Part shown: positions 23,024 to 42,004 of the stretch, piece after piece | Position numbering within the stretch: position 1 is the first letter of the stretch | Layout: the number at the start of each line of letters is the position of its first letter | NCBI GenBank assembly: GCA_950295325.1 | Contig: OX485803.1 | Span: 36,101,554 to 36,165,553, forward strand | Direction of reading: 5' to 3' | DNA length: 64,000 nucleotides | Source: Polytrichum commune | Taxonomy: Eukaryota > Streptophyta > Polytrichopsida > Polytrichales > Polytrichaceae | Notes under the pieces: model-generated | Told to the model about the DNA's origin: nothing | Databases searched by the model: none | What the model saw: only the letters and a program-made list of their open reading frames with translations | Program-made: the position numbers and the translations under genes

Positions 23024-24068
23024 TTTCATTCATGGAACTTGTTGCTAAGAGTGAAACAAAGACACAATTTTGGGACCACTTTCGTATATTTCAATTGGCG
23101 TTTTGTAGGAGAAGGTTAAATACACAAGACATACTTGTTTGCATGTGGTAAATTTTTATTTAAAATAGATTATCTTACCCAAAAACATGCACACAATAGT
23201 GCTATACTAAAAGGCCCCCTTGATATTGGAGAGGAAACGAGTTTTTTTCTTACATATGCTTGTTTAGTTACATCCACTTTACACTTGAACTTTCAACTTG
23301 AGAGCTTGAACTTGTTACTGGGCTTATAATGCTTAGTTAATGTGCTAATAGATTCGATGTGGGAAGACTATGATATTCTCTCAATAAGAAACGTAAGCTA
23401 TCTCGTGTCAAGAGCACGTGCTCTCATTTTGTGGACCCTCAACCAATGGCAAGCTTTCTTTGGCTTGTCATGAGTGTTCCTTTTGACTTTTATTCAATGC
23501 CCCTATAGCAAGTATTGTTCCCCTCTTGGTATCTCACTTTGAGCATGGCCACTTTACACTTACTTGAAAGTATCGAAACCTCGAAGATTGAAGAGTCAAC
23601 AAACTTTCATTTGAAGCTTCAAACCCAAACTCTAAATACAATCCAACCATTAGATTGGTAAATGGGGTTAAGAGCGTCCACAATAGGCACACATACCTTA
23701 CAATGCCTAAACACTTGAAATCTTAATTTGATTTACAAGAAACTTCATCAAGAAAGGCAGGTCATCTCACTGTAGTCTACACTGCATATTGCGACACTCA
23801 ACCATACGCACCTCAACTATACAACGCATTTCCCGTCGACAAAACTTTCGGGTGTTGATTTACCTTCATACTACGACTAGGATGCTTGTAATACAACATT
23901 TTTAGGCCCGATTTGTCATAGAACAAGGTAATTAATTTTCACCGTGGTGGGATCCACATGTGTTTCAAGGTTCATGCGTTATTAGAACTTTGGAACATTC
24001 AAGGGAACCTTGGGAAATGTTGTGAGGTCCGACTATTGAAACGAGCCACTGAAGACCCATCTGGGTCT
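23024..24068. other. Intergenic DNA, no gene seen
   Basis: No element boundary or coding frame recognised. Confidence 0.45.
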
Positions 24069-24165
24069 TCTAAAATTGACAAGGATGCCAATTATTAATA
24101 TGTTCTAAAATTTGACAAGGACACCAATTATTAATATGTCTCAAAATTGACAAGGATACTAATTG
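24069..24165. repeat. 35-bp minisatellite, about 2.7 units
   Basis: Units begin TCTAAAATTGACAAGGAT and end ATTATTAATATGT. Unit starts are near 24069, 24104 and 24139, with a few substitutions; the third unit is truncated. Confidence 0.85.
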
Positions 24166-24277
24166 AGAGGTAAGGTACCAGGTACATTGATGGCCTGGCC
24201 CACATACTGCTGCTGTTGATGTACAAGCACAGGTCGCCTCCAAGTGTCGTACATTTTAATACGATCCACCACCATTA

Positions 24278-24420
24278 CCTAGCTGTGTTCACAAGAATGA
24301 CAGAGTGGTCCTCTAAGCCGATGCTAACAGCTTGCCCTGGATTGAAATCGAACGCTTGAAAGTAGGGAAGCAGATGGCGTAAGTTAGGATACGTACATTG
24401 CATGCCTACCGCTGGCTTTT
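24278..24420 (-). other. Exon-like segment of unknown identity
   Basis: Read on the minus strand, a possible acceptor (AGAATATCAG) is followed by an open run of about 48 codons (including FDFNPGQAVSIGLEDHSV) ending at a stop. Composition resembles the neighbouring CDKA exons more than the AT-rich flanks. It lies 1.2 kb downstream of the first CDKA stop codon on the same strand, so it could be a decayed exon of another gene or chance. I do not recognise the peptide. Confidence 0.2.
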
Positions 24421-24837
24421 GCACTGATATTCTATGTTCTTAAATGGGTGTCATAGCACCACCGGCTCTGCATCTGCATCACTGGGTCTCATTAGTGTGT
24501 CACAGCTATAATACAGCCATGTGCTTGCCAACAAACACAAAGGATTTCCGAAAAGAATCCACTGGCTACTCCCTCCGAGTCAGAGTTAATCAATCACCTG
24601 GTCACAGAGTTTGGACAGGGAAGAATTGAGTGCAGTACGTAACTTACACGGTTGTTCACATGTCTATCGTAGTTGAATTAAATTCCTAGCTGTTCACAGT
24701 GATTCACGTCTCTAAAAGTCAGCCATATAAATAATATAGTATATGATAATACGAAATTCCATGCCTTGAATTGAATGGAAGATAATTGATGCAATAGAGT
24801 CTACAAATGTGAAATTCTAATACACTCCTCGGGAATG

Positions 24838-25583
24838 TCTGCTGACCCATAATTCTCGATGCAAACATGGGTCATTTGGCCTGGTTTGAGATACTGACAG
24901 GTTGGCTCGTCCATCACCTCTTGTCAGGTGGCATTGTGTGCAAAACGCCAATGGTGTGCTGGTGCCTTCCCAATTCCCGCAACTAAGGCCAAGAAGTAGC
25001 AAGAAAGGTTCAGACACAAGGTGATCTTTCAGACAACATTATTGCTGTGCTGGTGGTTTGACGAGCCTAAATGCTGGATGACCTAGTCAGGGAGAGATGT
25101 ACAGGGGAAAACACATGAAGCTTTCAGGCTGTTCTCATGATTGGTCTGCATTTCCGCAGTCAGCAGCTATATTTCGTGGATTTATCCTTGAAGCGACTTG
25201 ATAATGTTGTCATTATTTACTAAAAAAACAACTTCAGATCAACAATGCTTCACCTTCCTTGCACTGACAAAGCATGCATAGACACTGCTTTCATGAACAG
25301 CAACAAACAACACCCTTTGTATTGCAGCTGTATTGCATCACTTGCTCATTTAAAAGAATACGCTGCAAAGTACAATACTCACATACCAATATAGTTAATT
25401 GGTAATCTACTGAAAGAAATCGACACTGGATTGATCCAAGTATCACTAATAAGGACAATGACATGACATATATTGTTATTGTTAACAATTACTTAACAAA
25501 GATTTTCACTACTTGGGCTGGATTGAGGAGGACGAGTGTATTCCAAGGGAAGAAAGTGCTATTGTACAAAGTGATCACAGGAG
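24838..25583 (-). other. 3' flank / probable 3' UTR of CDKA copy 1
   Basis: Noncoding sequence after the stop codon at 25584, partly conserved with 34046-35125. No poly(A) signal is certain. Conservation between duplicates is consistent with transcribed 3' UTR plus some downstream DNA. Confidence 0.5.
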
Positions 25584-29434
<3,851 letters not shown>

Positions 29435-31243
29435 TAGGAGCCTCACGTAACGTGGCCAACCTTGCCCAAGGAACGGAGAAATAGCCTACGAGATGGATTG
29501 CAGATGCTAAATAGAACCAGACATGAGGGAGAAATTTTGGAATGAAGGTTCGCACAAAGTCATTGGAGGCCAGACTCAGAAACCTAGTTTGCACTTAAGA
29601 GGCGCCGTTCACACTGGATTATAAGTACAATATTCACTCCAGTGGATATGACCGTGACGAGATCCAAGCAGTGTCCCGATGAGCGAGGAGGAATCACAAC
29701 ATGTCGGCAGACAATTTTCTTCCAGCAAAACTCCCGCAAGGAAAGTAATGAAATCGCCAAAGATGAGCGGAAAGCCGCAGGAGAAATGGACAGCAATAAG
29801 ATGGATAGCTAGAGAAGAACTCTTGCTAACGACCACGGCAAAGGCAGTGTCAGAAAAGGCAGGTCGAGGAGCGTCAGAGTCACCTCGTGCGCGCAAGATT
29901 TTACTTATCACAATGGCTTTGGCTCTAAATCCTTGGCTACGGAAAACCTAATCCCTGTACCGTACTTACAGAATATCTGTGCGGTAATTGCATAAGCGCC
30001 GCAGTGCACCACCTCCAAGAAGTGTGTACGTATTCTTAGTATGAAGTACCTAGTCAGGGCATGTTTATAGAATCAGACCGCTCTGCAATAACGCACATAC
30101 TCCGAAGGCTCGGAAGTAATTATTCCAGAGATTATGCTGGTAACTGAAGTCTGCTGCTGGCAGGTAAGTTTAGAGAAGATAAATCTATGGGCACTTAAAC
30201 TGAGGAAGAAAGATGAATGCTACAGATGCGCTGACAAAAATGCTTGCGGCTTCTGATGTCAGCAGTACATCCGGAATAGCCAGCAGTGCCACAGAAACGA
30301 ATTGAACAAGAAACCTCAGAGGATCACTTGCTCCGAATCCGATTCCCAAAACATCAATAACTTAAAGAACGACGATATTACATAATAAAATGCAAATATT
30401 CCCACTAGGTCAGTCAATGCTCACTGAGACAGAGTAATAGATGAATGTAAGTTATGAGAGATGAACGCAAGGTGGCGGGAGATTACGACACTGTTGATGA
30501 TCGAACTTCTGGTGTGCAAGGTCGAAGCAAAGAAGATTTGCCTACTAATAGAGATCTTGACACAGGCGTAAGCTACACCACATTGCAGGCAGAGATGCAA
30601 AGATCCTAAAACTGTCACCAAGAAATTCCAGGCCGTTAGTAGGATGCTGAGCAAGGGGTGCGAACTTCTGTAAGTAGGTCATGGAACTAGAGGAAGCTCT
30701 CATCAACACAGATTGACTTACGCTGGAACCAGGCAAGAAAATAGGAGACGTTCAATCGCAAAGTCAATCGCAAAAACCGGAGTATGGTACATATAGGAAG
30801 CGCGGCTTCGGAATCTTCTCTTCTCTCCAACTAACTTAAAGATCGACACATCATTACACCACTGATACTTCCTCACACGAGACTCGTGGTAGAAGTATCA
30901 GCACACACAGCAACTGCCTTTCTGATTAAGTCGATGTACTTGGAGATCCCTCAAGACTTGAAGCGATGAGAATAAAGTAGCAAAATAAAAGAATGCAGAT
31001 CCAGCGTCAACCTTTTGCATTTCCCGAAGCAAATGACAAGATGAGAGCAGCAGAAAGAGACGCGAGAGAATAGTTGGATGATTTCTGCTAAAGCGTCTGC
31101 AAGAACAGGGGAATTGACGCCCAATTGCAGGACAAAATATAAGGAAGCCTGAAACCCAAAGCAGCTCCTCATGAATCCTTCACAATTCCGAATCTAATCA
31201 TATTGTTCAAGCTTTCCACCATAACCATGCAACTCAAGCTTAT
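29435..31243 (-). other. 5' leader region of CDKA copy 1
   Basis: Noncoding DNA between the start codon and the putative core promoter, alignable in patches with 38542-40222. It contains TGGCGGGA at about 30473-30480, a partial E2F-type word that is kept in the other copy. The many short frames on both strands are not conserved between the copies, which argues against a coding role. Confidence 0.55.
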
Positions 31244-31260
31244 CTTCCCCGCCTTTTATA
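31244..31260 (-). promoter_or_regulatory. Putative TATA box fused to an E2F-like element, CDKA copy 1
   Basis: On the minus strand the sequence reads TTATAAAAGGCGGGGAAG. TATAAAAG (31253-31260) is a good TATA box. The overlapping AAAGGCGGGGAAG (31244-31256) is near the E2F consensus GGCGGGAA and is identical in the other CDKA copy. The upstream part of the TATA box coincides with the first bases of a dispersed repeat (31254 onwards). Confidence 0.5.
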
Positions 31261-31620
31261 AGGTATGTGGGTGTTATTTGGTTCGTTTATCATGTTCTCC
31301 GACTTCTACCAATTAGATCTACACAACAAAACTCATGTTGCATTAGCAAATATACAATGAAACATTCGCAAAAAAACGGATTGAAAATCGAACCTCCCCC
31401 GATTTAGTTATGGTTATTGGAAGTGCATGTTTCTTGGGTTGTTAGCTAGATACATGGGTCCTCCCATTTGTGTTCACTATTGAATTTACAGTAGTTATTA
31501 ACATTTGAGGACATAGTCTAATCTCTTTCAAACATGTGTCTTTACAATGTTTGCTCTTCGATCCTCATCGAACCACTTAACAATCAAATCTAGGGGTACA
31601 ATTAAGAAAATGAGCCACTT
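31254..31620 (+). repeat. Dispersed repeat, family 4, abutting the CDKA copy 1 promoter
   Basis: Starts TATAAGGTATGTGGGTGTTA and matches 55024-55725 over several hundred bases (GACTTCTA-CGATTAGAT, GTTGCATTAG, AGTTATGGTTATTGG, ACATGGGTCCTCC, TTTGTGTTCA, GATCCTCATC). It is noncoding. Its left boundary coincides with the upstream limit of the CDKA duplication. Confidence 0.7.
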
Positions 31621-33177
31621 AAGACTCATCTACCTTAACTTCATTCCTACATAATCAATTTGGGTTTATATCTAACCTCCATGGCACTCTCCCAATGGCT
31701 CCGAGAAGGCCGATTATATGACAATAATCACTACTCAATGGTGTGTCACGTAGGAAGGAAAGGTGTTACAAGCAATCATTGGTTCAATATATACGACCAT
31801 GACACTAATTGTGTGCACTATTGGTTTTCTGGAGGACATGTCTCAGAGTATAAATGGTGTCCCTCAATATACATCAACACATGTCCTTAGAAAAACCAAT
31901 AATTAATATTGTTCACACACAAGTGCTAAGATGAAATGTCAATATGTTGGCACTAACTCGGTCTGTGGCCCTTAATTGGTCAATTTTTATTGCCCCTATT
32001 AGTTGGACACCAATATGAGAGTGCTATATACCAAAGGTGGACCGGTATGTAGGTACACACATGGTAGTAATGGACAATATCAATAATGGTCTCAATATTC
32101 CTATCCGACTAATATCAAATTTATAATACCAATCAGATATTGATATTTGGTGGGTATCACAAGGTGAGAGAATCTTTGTATACCATCCATCCTAGCAATT
32201 TGTTGCTAATTCATTCCAACTAGGCCCTTCTAGATTGAGGATTTGGTATTTGAAGTTTGTTTTGATGTTCCTGGACCACACAATTTACTATATTCCCCAA
32301 CATAATATTATCAAGTAGTGTGCATTCGTATATGTGGGCCTCAAGAATATGACCATGGGATGCCCCAGCTAGTGCAAATCCATACCAAACTACATTAGTT
32401 GCGGTATCCCATGATTATATCTTAGGGTTCTTGTGAACAAACAAACACTACTTAATAATGTTATGAAGGTGAATGAGAAATACCCTCATAGACATTATTT
32501 GTCTCACATTGCTACAAGAACATCATATTTCATTTATAATCATGCAACTATCATTGTTGAGGCCTTGAAACAGGAGGAGGGATATGAACCCCACATTATG
32601 ATTAGCATGGATAGTGATATTGTTTTCATCTTAGAATCGACTCCTCTCAAAGATGAACACCTTCAATAGGTGAGGACAAGTGGTAAAATGCAGCATAAAT
32701 CAAATGCAAGGAACATAGCTCATCCTAACACTAACTTATTCCAACCTTAGACCTCAAAGTTTGTATGCAATCCCACATCATGACTTGGATTTAAATCATA
32801 TATTGGAATGAGAAGCATCATACTTGTGACCTTTGTGCTATGTAAAGCACCATGCTAAAGCCATCTTGGGATTGTGTTAAACATACACTCCCTCTCAACA
32901 TTAACTTTAGTTTGGAAAAATGAGTTACTTAGTCAAACGATTTGATGCAGAACTGGTCAAACGAATTATAAGGATTTGCTACATGATATGTGGGCTTACA
33001 TGTGGGGCACATGTTGTACAATGACAAACTACTTATGTAATCAAGAGGGGACATAATGTTGCTAAGCCTTATATATATATATATATATATATGCTCCGCC
33101 TCCCTAGGCAAGAGAATCATATGACCAAGGGCCATGAATAAATATGTTAATAGGATTCTCAGAAAAACAACAACTTA
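31621..33177. other. Intergenic DNA between the CDKA copies, no gene seen
   Basis: Two plus-strand frames (31660-31890 and 32433-32669) look moderately protein-like but match no family I know and have no splice partners. A (TA)n run lies at 33070-33092. Probably repeat-derived filler between the duplicates. Confidence 0.45.
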
Positions 33178-33292
33178 AAGGTCACTTGACACACAAACCA
33201 AGAGCCATGACTGTAAAATAGTAAGAACCCAAAAGAAGTGTCCTAGGGTTGTCCCAAAACACTTCCAAAATCATGTAGTGTGGTCACAAAAT
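33178..33292 (-). mobile_element. Fragment of Tourist-like MITE family A
   Basis: TTA followed by AAGGTCACTTGACACAC, then AAGAGCCATGAC, GTCCCAAAACACTTCC and CATGTAGTGTGGTCAC. This corresponds to the first about 115 bp of 6423-6930 and 52622-53125. The remainder of the element is missing. Confidence 0.7.
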
Positions 33293-33451
33293 AATTATGT
33301 TTGATTTAACTATCTAGTAACTATAATGCTACAACCGCACAAAGCTTAGTTAGAGCCAACATTGGCTACGTATAACAAAACATTAGCTAAGGACAACTGA
33401 GATCCCGGCTGCACTGCCTTCTAATGGCTGGTTATGTTAATTATAAACAAT

Positions 33452-33597
33452 GGCAGAGTGTCACCAACACTATACCCAACATTACTTTGTTAACCCAACA
33501 TTATTTGTCATTCCATGTAATGTTTGGGGGGGATTATACATTACTGTGTCACGTACCAAGTGATTTTTCATCCAAATTTCAATCATCTATGACAATA
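33452..33597 (+). repeat. Dispersed repeat, family 1, partial copy
   Basis: GTGTCACCAACACTA at the left and AAGTGATTTTTCATCCAAAT at the right match 913-1105. The centre is diverged. Confidence 0.6.
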
Positions 33598-34045
33598 TTT
33601 AATCGCAAGTTGCTGACAAGAGAAGGTAGGGTTTTGGCCAATAGATGAACTCATCCATCATCCATGACAATACTTGTAAACTTAATCATAAGAAATGTCA
33701 TCCAAAAAGTTACAATAATGACATAAAATACTATATGACACTAAATATCACATTTATTAGTGTAATATGTCCCTAGTGAAGTTAATTGGAATGTGTCTGC
33801 ACAAATAAGAGTTCATAATAGCTAAGCTCATCCTTCTCCATGGCACTCCTTAGCATTGGTAACTAGCAGTACTTAACCAGTGCATCAGTGACAATGTAAG
33901 TCCATCCTATGCTCAGTTTTATATGTTCTAAATTCAATTGTGTGACTCATCGTTATTGAGGCACACAATGCATCCCATGTGGAATAGAGAGTGCTACAAA
34001 ATCCAGAAACGTATAAAACTCCAAACTGCACCTAGGTTCCAAATA
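33598..34045. other. Intergenic DNA, no gene seen
   Basis: Includes a segment (about 33820-33910) resembling 12177-12300. Nothing else recognised. Confidence 0.45.
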
Positions 34046-35125
34046 CAATCTGACCCACATTTCTTGATGCAAACAAGTAATCTAGGTTGCTTAAGAAACT
34101 GTTGGTAATAATATCTCCACTTCTTGGTAAGTAGCTTTGCATGTGTAAAGGCGAATGTTACCCCCACATTTCAAGGCATGAGTCGCAGAGTCGAACAAAC
34201 TCTTTGACCATGCTGATGCTTTGAACCCGAGCCGAAGGGCCAAGTCCTACAGATATATGAACAAGGGAAGGATAAGTATTCAGGTTTCCTTTCTTGTTAC
34301 CTAGAGAAGTGGCACAGGAGAGGACTTGAACAGTCTGCCACTTCAATTGCATTGCCACTGTGCAGCTCCGTAAATATGTGATCACGCCTGCACTGTGCAC
34401 CAATTGTTGCAACATACACAGTGGGCAGTGTGTACATTTTGACAAATTTCATTCGTCATGCAACTTCAAAAATAAAGTGTCATGATGTTTTCAAAAACAA
34501 AAATAATGTCAACGGGCATCTACACTTTCCTCTAAAATGTCACCTCAATGTCTACATGCCTAATATACGTGTCATTTCAATTTCTAATGAACCAATTGAC
34601 GTGTGATTTTTTCCTTAACAAGTCACACTACATGTCAAATTCTAAATCGTGTGTATCATCAACTGACGTGCATTTTATTTTTGTGCAAGTTTTTTGCATG
34701 TCAAATGTCAAAAACTTTGTCAAAAATACACCATGACAGTGGGGGCACTATTTCCACTACAAGAAGACTTCAGAGCAATCACAATATTTATGCCTTCCTT
34801 CCAAAACTGTTGTGTCAGCATTAAAAAAATGTTGTGGACTGCATTTAAAAAAACCATTGCACCTGCATCGTGTCAATGGCTCTTTTAAAAGAATATGCTG
34901 CCAAGTACAATACCGACATACTGGTATAGATGGTAAATCTACTACAAGAAATTGACACTGGATTGATCCATGTATCACTAGCAAGGGCTCAAAAACAACA
35001 TATATTGTTATTGTTAACAGTTCTCCTTAACGAAGACTTCGATTACTTGAGTAGTTGAGATAGATGAGAAATGTCGATCTATTGCTAGGGAAGAAAGTGA
35101 TATGGTACAAAGTTATCACAGAAGT
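34046..35125 (-). other. 3' flank / probable 3' UTR of CDKA copy 2
   Basis: Noncoding sequence after the stop codon at 35126. The proximal 300 bp is clearly alignable with the copy 1 flank; the rest is patchy. Confidence 0.5.
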
Positions 35126-38541
<3,416 letters not shown>

Positions 38542-40222
38542 TTGGAGCCTGTTGTAAGCTGTGCAACCTTATTTCAACGGCACTGAAAGTACCACCCCGA
38601 GATGGATATGCGGATACTAAACACAAGCGGACATGAGGAATAACCTTCGGAATGCTGATAGTTCATAGAGTCATAGAGGCAAGAAGAGAAGGAAACCTAA
38701 TATCTACTTGAGGAACGACGCTGTTCTCAATCGATTACAAGTAAAGAGAATGACTCCAGTGACATGACTGTAATACGATCCAGGATGTGAGGCAAAAGTT
38801 GGCGGCAATGTGCAAATGCGCCAAAACAACAAAACGTGTTTTCCACAGTCAATTTCCTTAATAGCAAGACTTACACAAGAGAAGTACGGTACCTAATCGC
38901 CAAGGATCAGAAGAGAAGGAGTGACAACAGGAAGAAACAATATGAATAGCTCAGGAAGACCTCTTGATACTTAACAACAACAACGGCAGCGTCAAGTCGA
39001 AAACAGGCACCGGAGGGTCAGAGGCCCCACTTGCGCAGGATTTTTACTTATCGCAATGACTTTGCGAGTACAAAATGCCTCTTAATCCCTTGGCTACAAT
39101 AAACCCTAACTCCTTGTAGAGTACTTTGCAGAATATCTCCGGCGATGATTGCAATGGAGGTAAGTATGAGTCCACTGCACTGCTAGCCTCAAGAAGGATG
39201 TACGTATGGGATGAAGCGCCTAATCAGAGCATTTTCATAAAATCAGCCGCTCTTCAATGAGGCACACAAACTCTGGCCCGCTGCAAATAAAAACAGAAGC
39301 TAAGTGTGACCTGCAAGAGAGTGCTGGAGAGTATAAAACTTACTTACAGAGCAATCTACAGGGACTTACTCTACGAAGAGATGAACACTACAGATGCACT
39401 GACAAGGAAAGCCGCTCGGGAGAGGAACAAACTTGGATGTTCATGTCATCGACATTGCATCCGCTGCTAACTTAAGCTTAGGTCTGGACTTGGCAAGAAG
39501 GACCGGCTTGAAATGCAATTGGACGTACTTAACTTATCAAGAAACTTCTTCGCAACTTGACCTCACCGAATGCTGGCTGACTGTCTGACTGACTGACTCT
39601 CACCAGCTCTGTTCACAGACGAAGGTCGCAGCCAATGAATGTAGTGCAGATGAAACGCAGAGTGGCGGGAAGAACGAAACACGAAGCACTGATCACACAG
39701 CAACCAGAGCTGCGAAATCAAACAAAGGTCGAGTAAAGAAGGTTCGGGGAGAGGATCTTACACACCAGTCACACACACTACCGCAGACAGAAATACACAC
39801 ACACACACACACACATAGAGATATATATATGTATGTATGTATGTATATGCGCGGAAATCAAAATGTGACGGAGAGATTCAGTGGTCAATAGTTAGTAAGT
39901 TAGGAAGGGCAGAATGCGGAGAAGAGGCACACACGGCAACCGGCTTCTTGGTGATTGGTGAACATCTTTGGATCTGGACTCACATTTGCAGCGAAAAGAG
40001 AAAGAGGCACTTAGAGGGACAATAAGAACCAGAGCCAGAGAGAGAGAGAGAGAGAGAGTTAAGCCCGACAGAAGGATGCGGGAATAGAGCACGAGAGGCG
40101 CGAGAGGATAGATGAAATGCTGCAAATGCTCTGCAACAAAAAGAGGAATTGCAGCACAAAATAAGAAAGCCCGAAGCGGCAAAACGTAGATGAACAATAA
40201 ATTCACACATCCAATCTTCACT
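38542..40222 (-). other. 5' leader region of CDKA copy 2
   Basis: Noncoding. It holds (CA)n at 39794-39815, an ATGT tetranucleotide run at 39829-39846 and (GA)n at 40036-40058 (CT-rich in the transcript, as is common in plant leaders). TGGCGGGAA (39662-39670) matches an E2F-type word and is conserved in position with copy 1. The minus-strand frame at 39892-40305 crosses the CT tract and has no counterpart in copy 1. Confidence 0.5.
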
Positions 40223-40235
40223 CTTCCCCGCCTTT
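40223..40235 (-). promoter_or_regulatory. Conserved E2F-like element, CDKA copy 2
   Basis: AAAGGCGGGGAAG on the minus strand is identical to the copy 1 element at 31244-31256. The bases upstream are TTGGTTGCC, with a CCAAT-type ATTGG at about 40242-40246, instead of a TATA box. Confidence 0.45.
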
Positions 40236-40244
40236 GGCAACCAA

Positions 40245-40740
40245 TCTGTACACTCTCTCCGTTTCTTGCCTTCAATTGCTCAGTTGGACTGTCACGATGT
40301 GACAAAGCCCTTGAGGATGAAACTCAGTGACATAGATGAATGTGTTAGTTATTACAACTAAAGGATTGGCACGCTTGACCTCACTTCTGGTTCGGTTGAA
40401 TCTCTAGGTTTTGCCACGTGGCGGCATTCTATAGGCGGTCCCATGATGAAATGGGTTTTTTTTTGTGAAAGGGGCACTAGAAATAGAGAAAAACAATCTT
40501 CCATTGCACATATGTTCAATTAGCCATGTGAAGCACGGGGAGGAAGTGCCATTTGAAGGTGAATTAGTCGATGTTTTCCTTTTTCTTTCAACCACTCATA
40601 TAAGACTATTCAACAACATAATTGTGTGTTTTATGGGCCTCAGACGATCATGGTTAATATTCCCAAATGATCAACTAGGATGCAAATATCAACTTCACTC
40701 AAAATGAATATGAGTGAAGTTCGGAAGTTGTTGCCGACAT
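40245..40740 (+). repeat. 0.9-kb tandem repeat, unit 1 (conserved part)
   Basis: Shared landmarks with units 2 and 3: CACT-TCTC, TTGCCTTCAATTGCT, GTGACAAAGCCCTTGAGGAT, GCTTGACCTCA, GGTTGAATCTCT, CTATAGGCGGTCCCA, GGGGCACTAGAA, and CACGGGGAGGAAG (units 1 and 2). Noncoding. It begins immediately upstream of the CDKA copy 2 promoter element. Confidence 0.7.
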
Positions 40741-41111
40741 TGGGGGTCAGGGTCACCGCTTATAGCCCACCCACACTTACTAGCATGGACCACCAGTGAA
40801 CGGTTCCTACCAACATTGGGTTGCATCTAGTGGTTGTCACTGACCAAATTGGAGCTAAAAGCGCCCATGTTGGTAGTAGTGGGTCACTAGTGCCCCACAA
40901 CATTAAATGTGGGCATGTTATTAGTATCATTTTATGTAGTTATAAACAATTTTGTGGGATGATGAAAGCCGCTACAAGGTCACTACCGAATTACTTGCCA
41001 ATTGGTTATTGCATACTCAAATTGTCAAATTGACCCAAGCAACTAATCCCAACCCAACACTCCTTAGTATAGAAAAGGGAACGTGCATTAGACTCCGAAT
41101 AGTGTTATATA
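40741..41111. other. Spacer between tandem repeat units
   Basis: Less conserved part of the tandem repeat. No gene seen. Confidence 0.45.
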
Positions 41112-41517
41112 TGCCGCACACTTTCTCGATTTACTGCCTTTCGTGGCTTAGACTATCAAAATGCGACAAAGCCTTGAGGATGGAAGTGAGGTAGATGGAT
41201 GTGTGTATCCTCCGGTCATTACAACCAAAGGCTTGACATGTTTGACCTAACTCATGGTTTAGCTAAATCTTTAAGTTTATGTTGCATGTCGGTATCCTGT
41301 AGGCAGTTTCAATGTTTTATTCTAATGGGGGCACTAGAAGTGGAGGACAAAAGATTTTTTTTTTTAATTTTTTTCTTATCATGTTCAATTGATCATGTGA
41401 AACACGGGGAGGAAGCACCATTTGCAGGTGATTTTTTTTTTTTTGGTCACAAATTGAAAAATTCAATTGCAAGAGGTAACCCAAAATACAACCAACCGAG
41501 GCGAGTTTTGTACACTA
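41112..41517 (+). repeat. 0.9-kb tandem repeat, unit 2 (conserved part)
   Basis: CACACTTTCTCGATTTACTG, GCGACAAAGCCTTGAGGATG, TTGACCTAACTCATGG, TATCCTGTAGGCAG, GGGGCACTAGAAGTGGAGGA and ACACGGGGAGGAAG follow the order of unit 1. A TA-flanked element (41518-41970) is inserted after it. Confidence 0.7.
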
Positions 41518-41970
41518 ATCTCCTGCTTAAGTACGCACTTTGAAGCAGAGCCGTTGGTGCGCACTTAGTTGGTAGATGTGTACTTTACTCATATTGCTTT
41601 CTAGGCCCTATGATTCGATGAATCGCAACGGGAAACAGATGGAACACGAGGTAAAATGCTTGACCAAATCTGAAAGTGCTACCAACTTCAAAGGCTTTGA
41701 AGCTCTACACAACATTGTCCTCGACAACAACGACGAATTGCTTTGCTTCGATGTTCAAACGGAAGTTTGACATATGTGTGATGAACTACGATGATCGTTT
41801 CAGACGTTTCGGCGAAACGTTAACAAACTGACATTGAATATCATGCATTTACAGCAAACGACTTCGCATGACATGTTCAAGCAATAAAGTACGAACCCTA
41901 ATTTTTGTCAATAAAATTGCGCACTTAACTGGGATGCGTACTTAAACGGGTGTGTACTTAAGCGGGAGAT
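41518..41970. mobile_element. TA-flanked TIR element (mariner/pogo-like), 453 bp
   Basis: Left end ATCTCCTGCTTAAGTACGCA; right end, reverse-complemented, ATCTCCCGCTTAAGTACACA: an 18 of 20 inverted match. TA flanks both sides (41516-41517 and 41971-41972), as for Tc1/mariner/pogo elements. The right sub-terminal zone has three ordered variants of a GCGYACTTAA-type word, and the left has two. A 64-codon frame (41576-41770) lies inside but shows no DDE or HTH motif I recognise, so this is non-autonomous. Confidence 0.7.
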
Positions 41971-42004
41971 TACTGGAGGCGAACTTGTCGATGTTGTTCC
42001 TCCT

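Noticed and set aside
31660-32669. Two plus-strand frames (76 and 78 codons) that look somewhat protein-like
   Set aside because: No recognised domain, no plausible splice linkage to each other, and surrounded by repeat DNA. Not enough to call a gene.
39892-40305. A 137-codon minus-strand frame upstream of CDKA copy 2
   Set aside because: Built across a (GA)n/(CT)n tract, low complexity, and not preserved in the equivalent region of copy 1. Better read as leader sequence.
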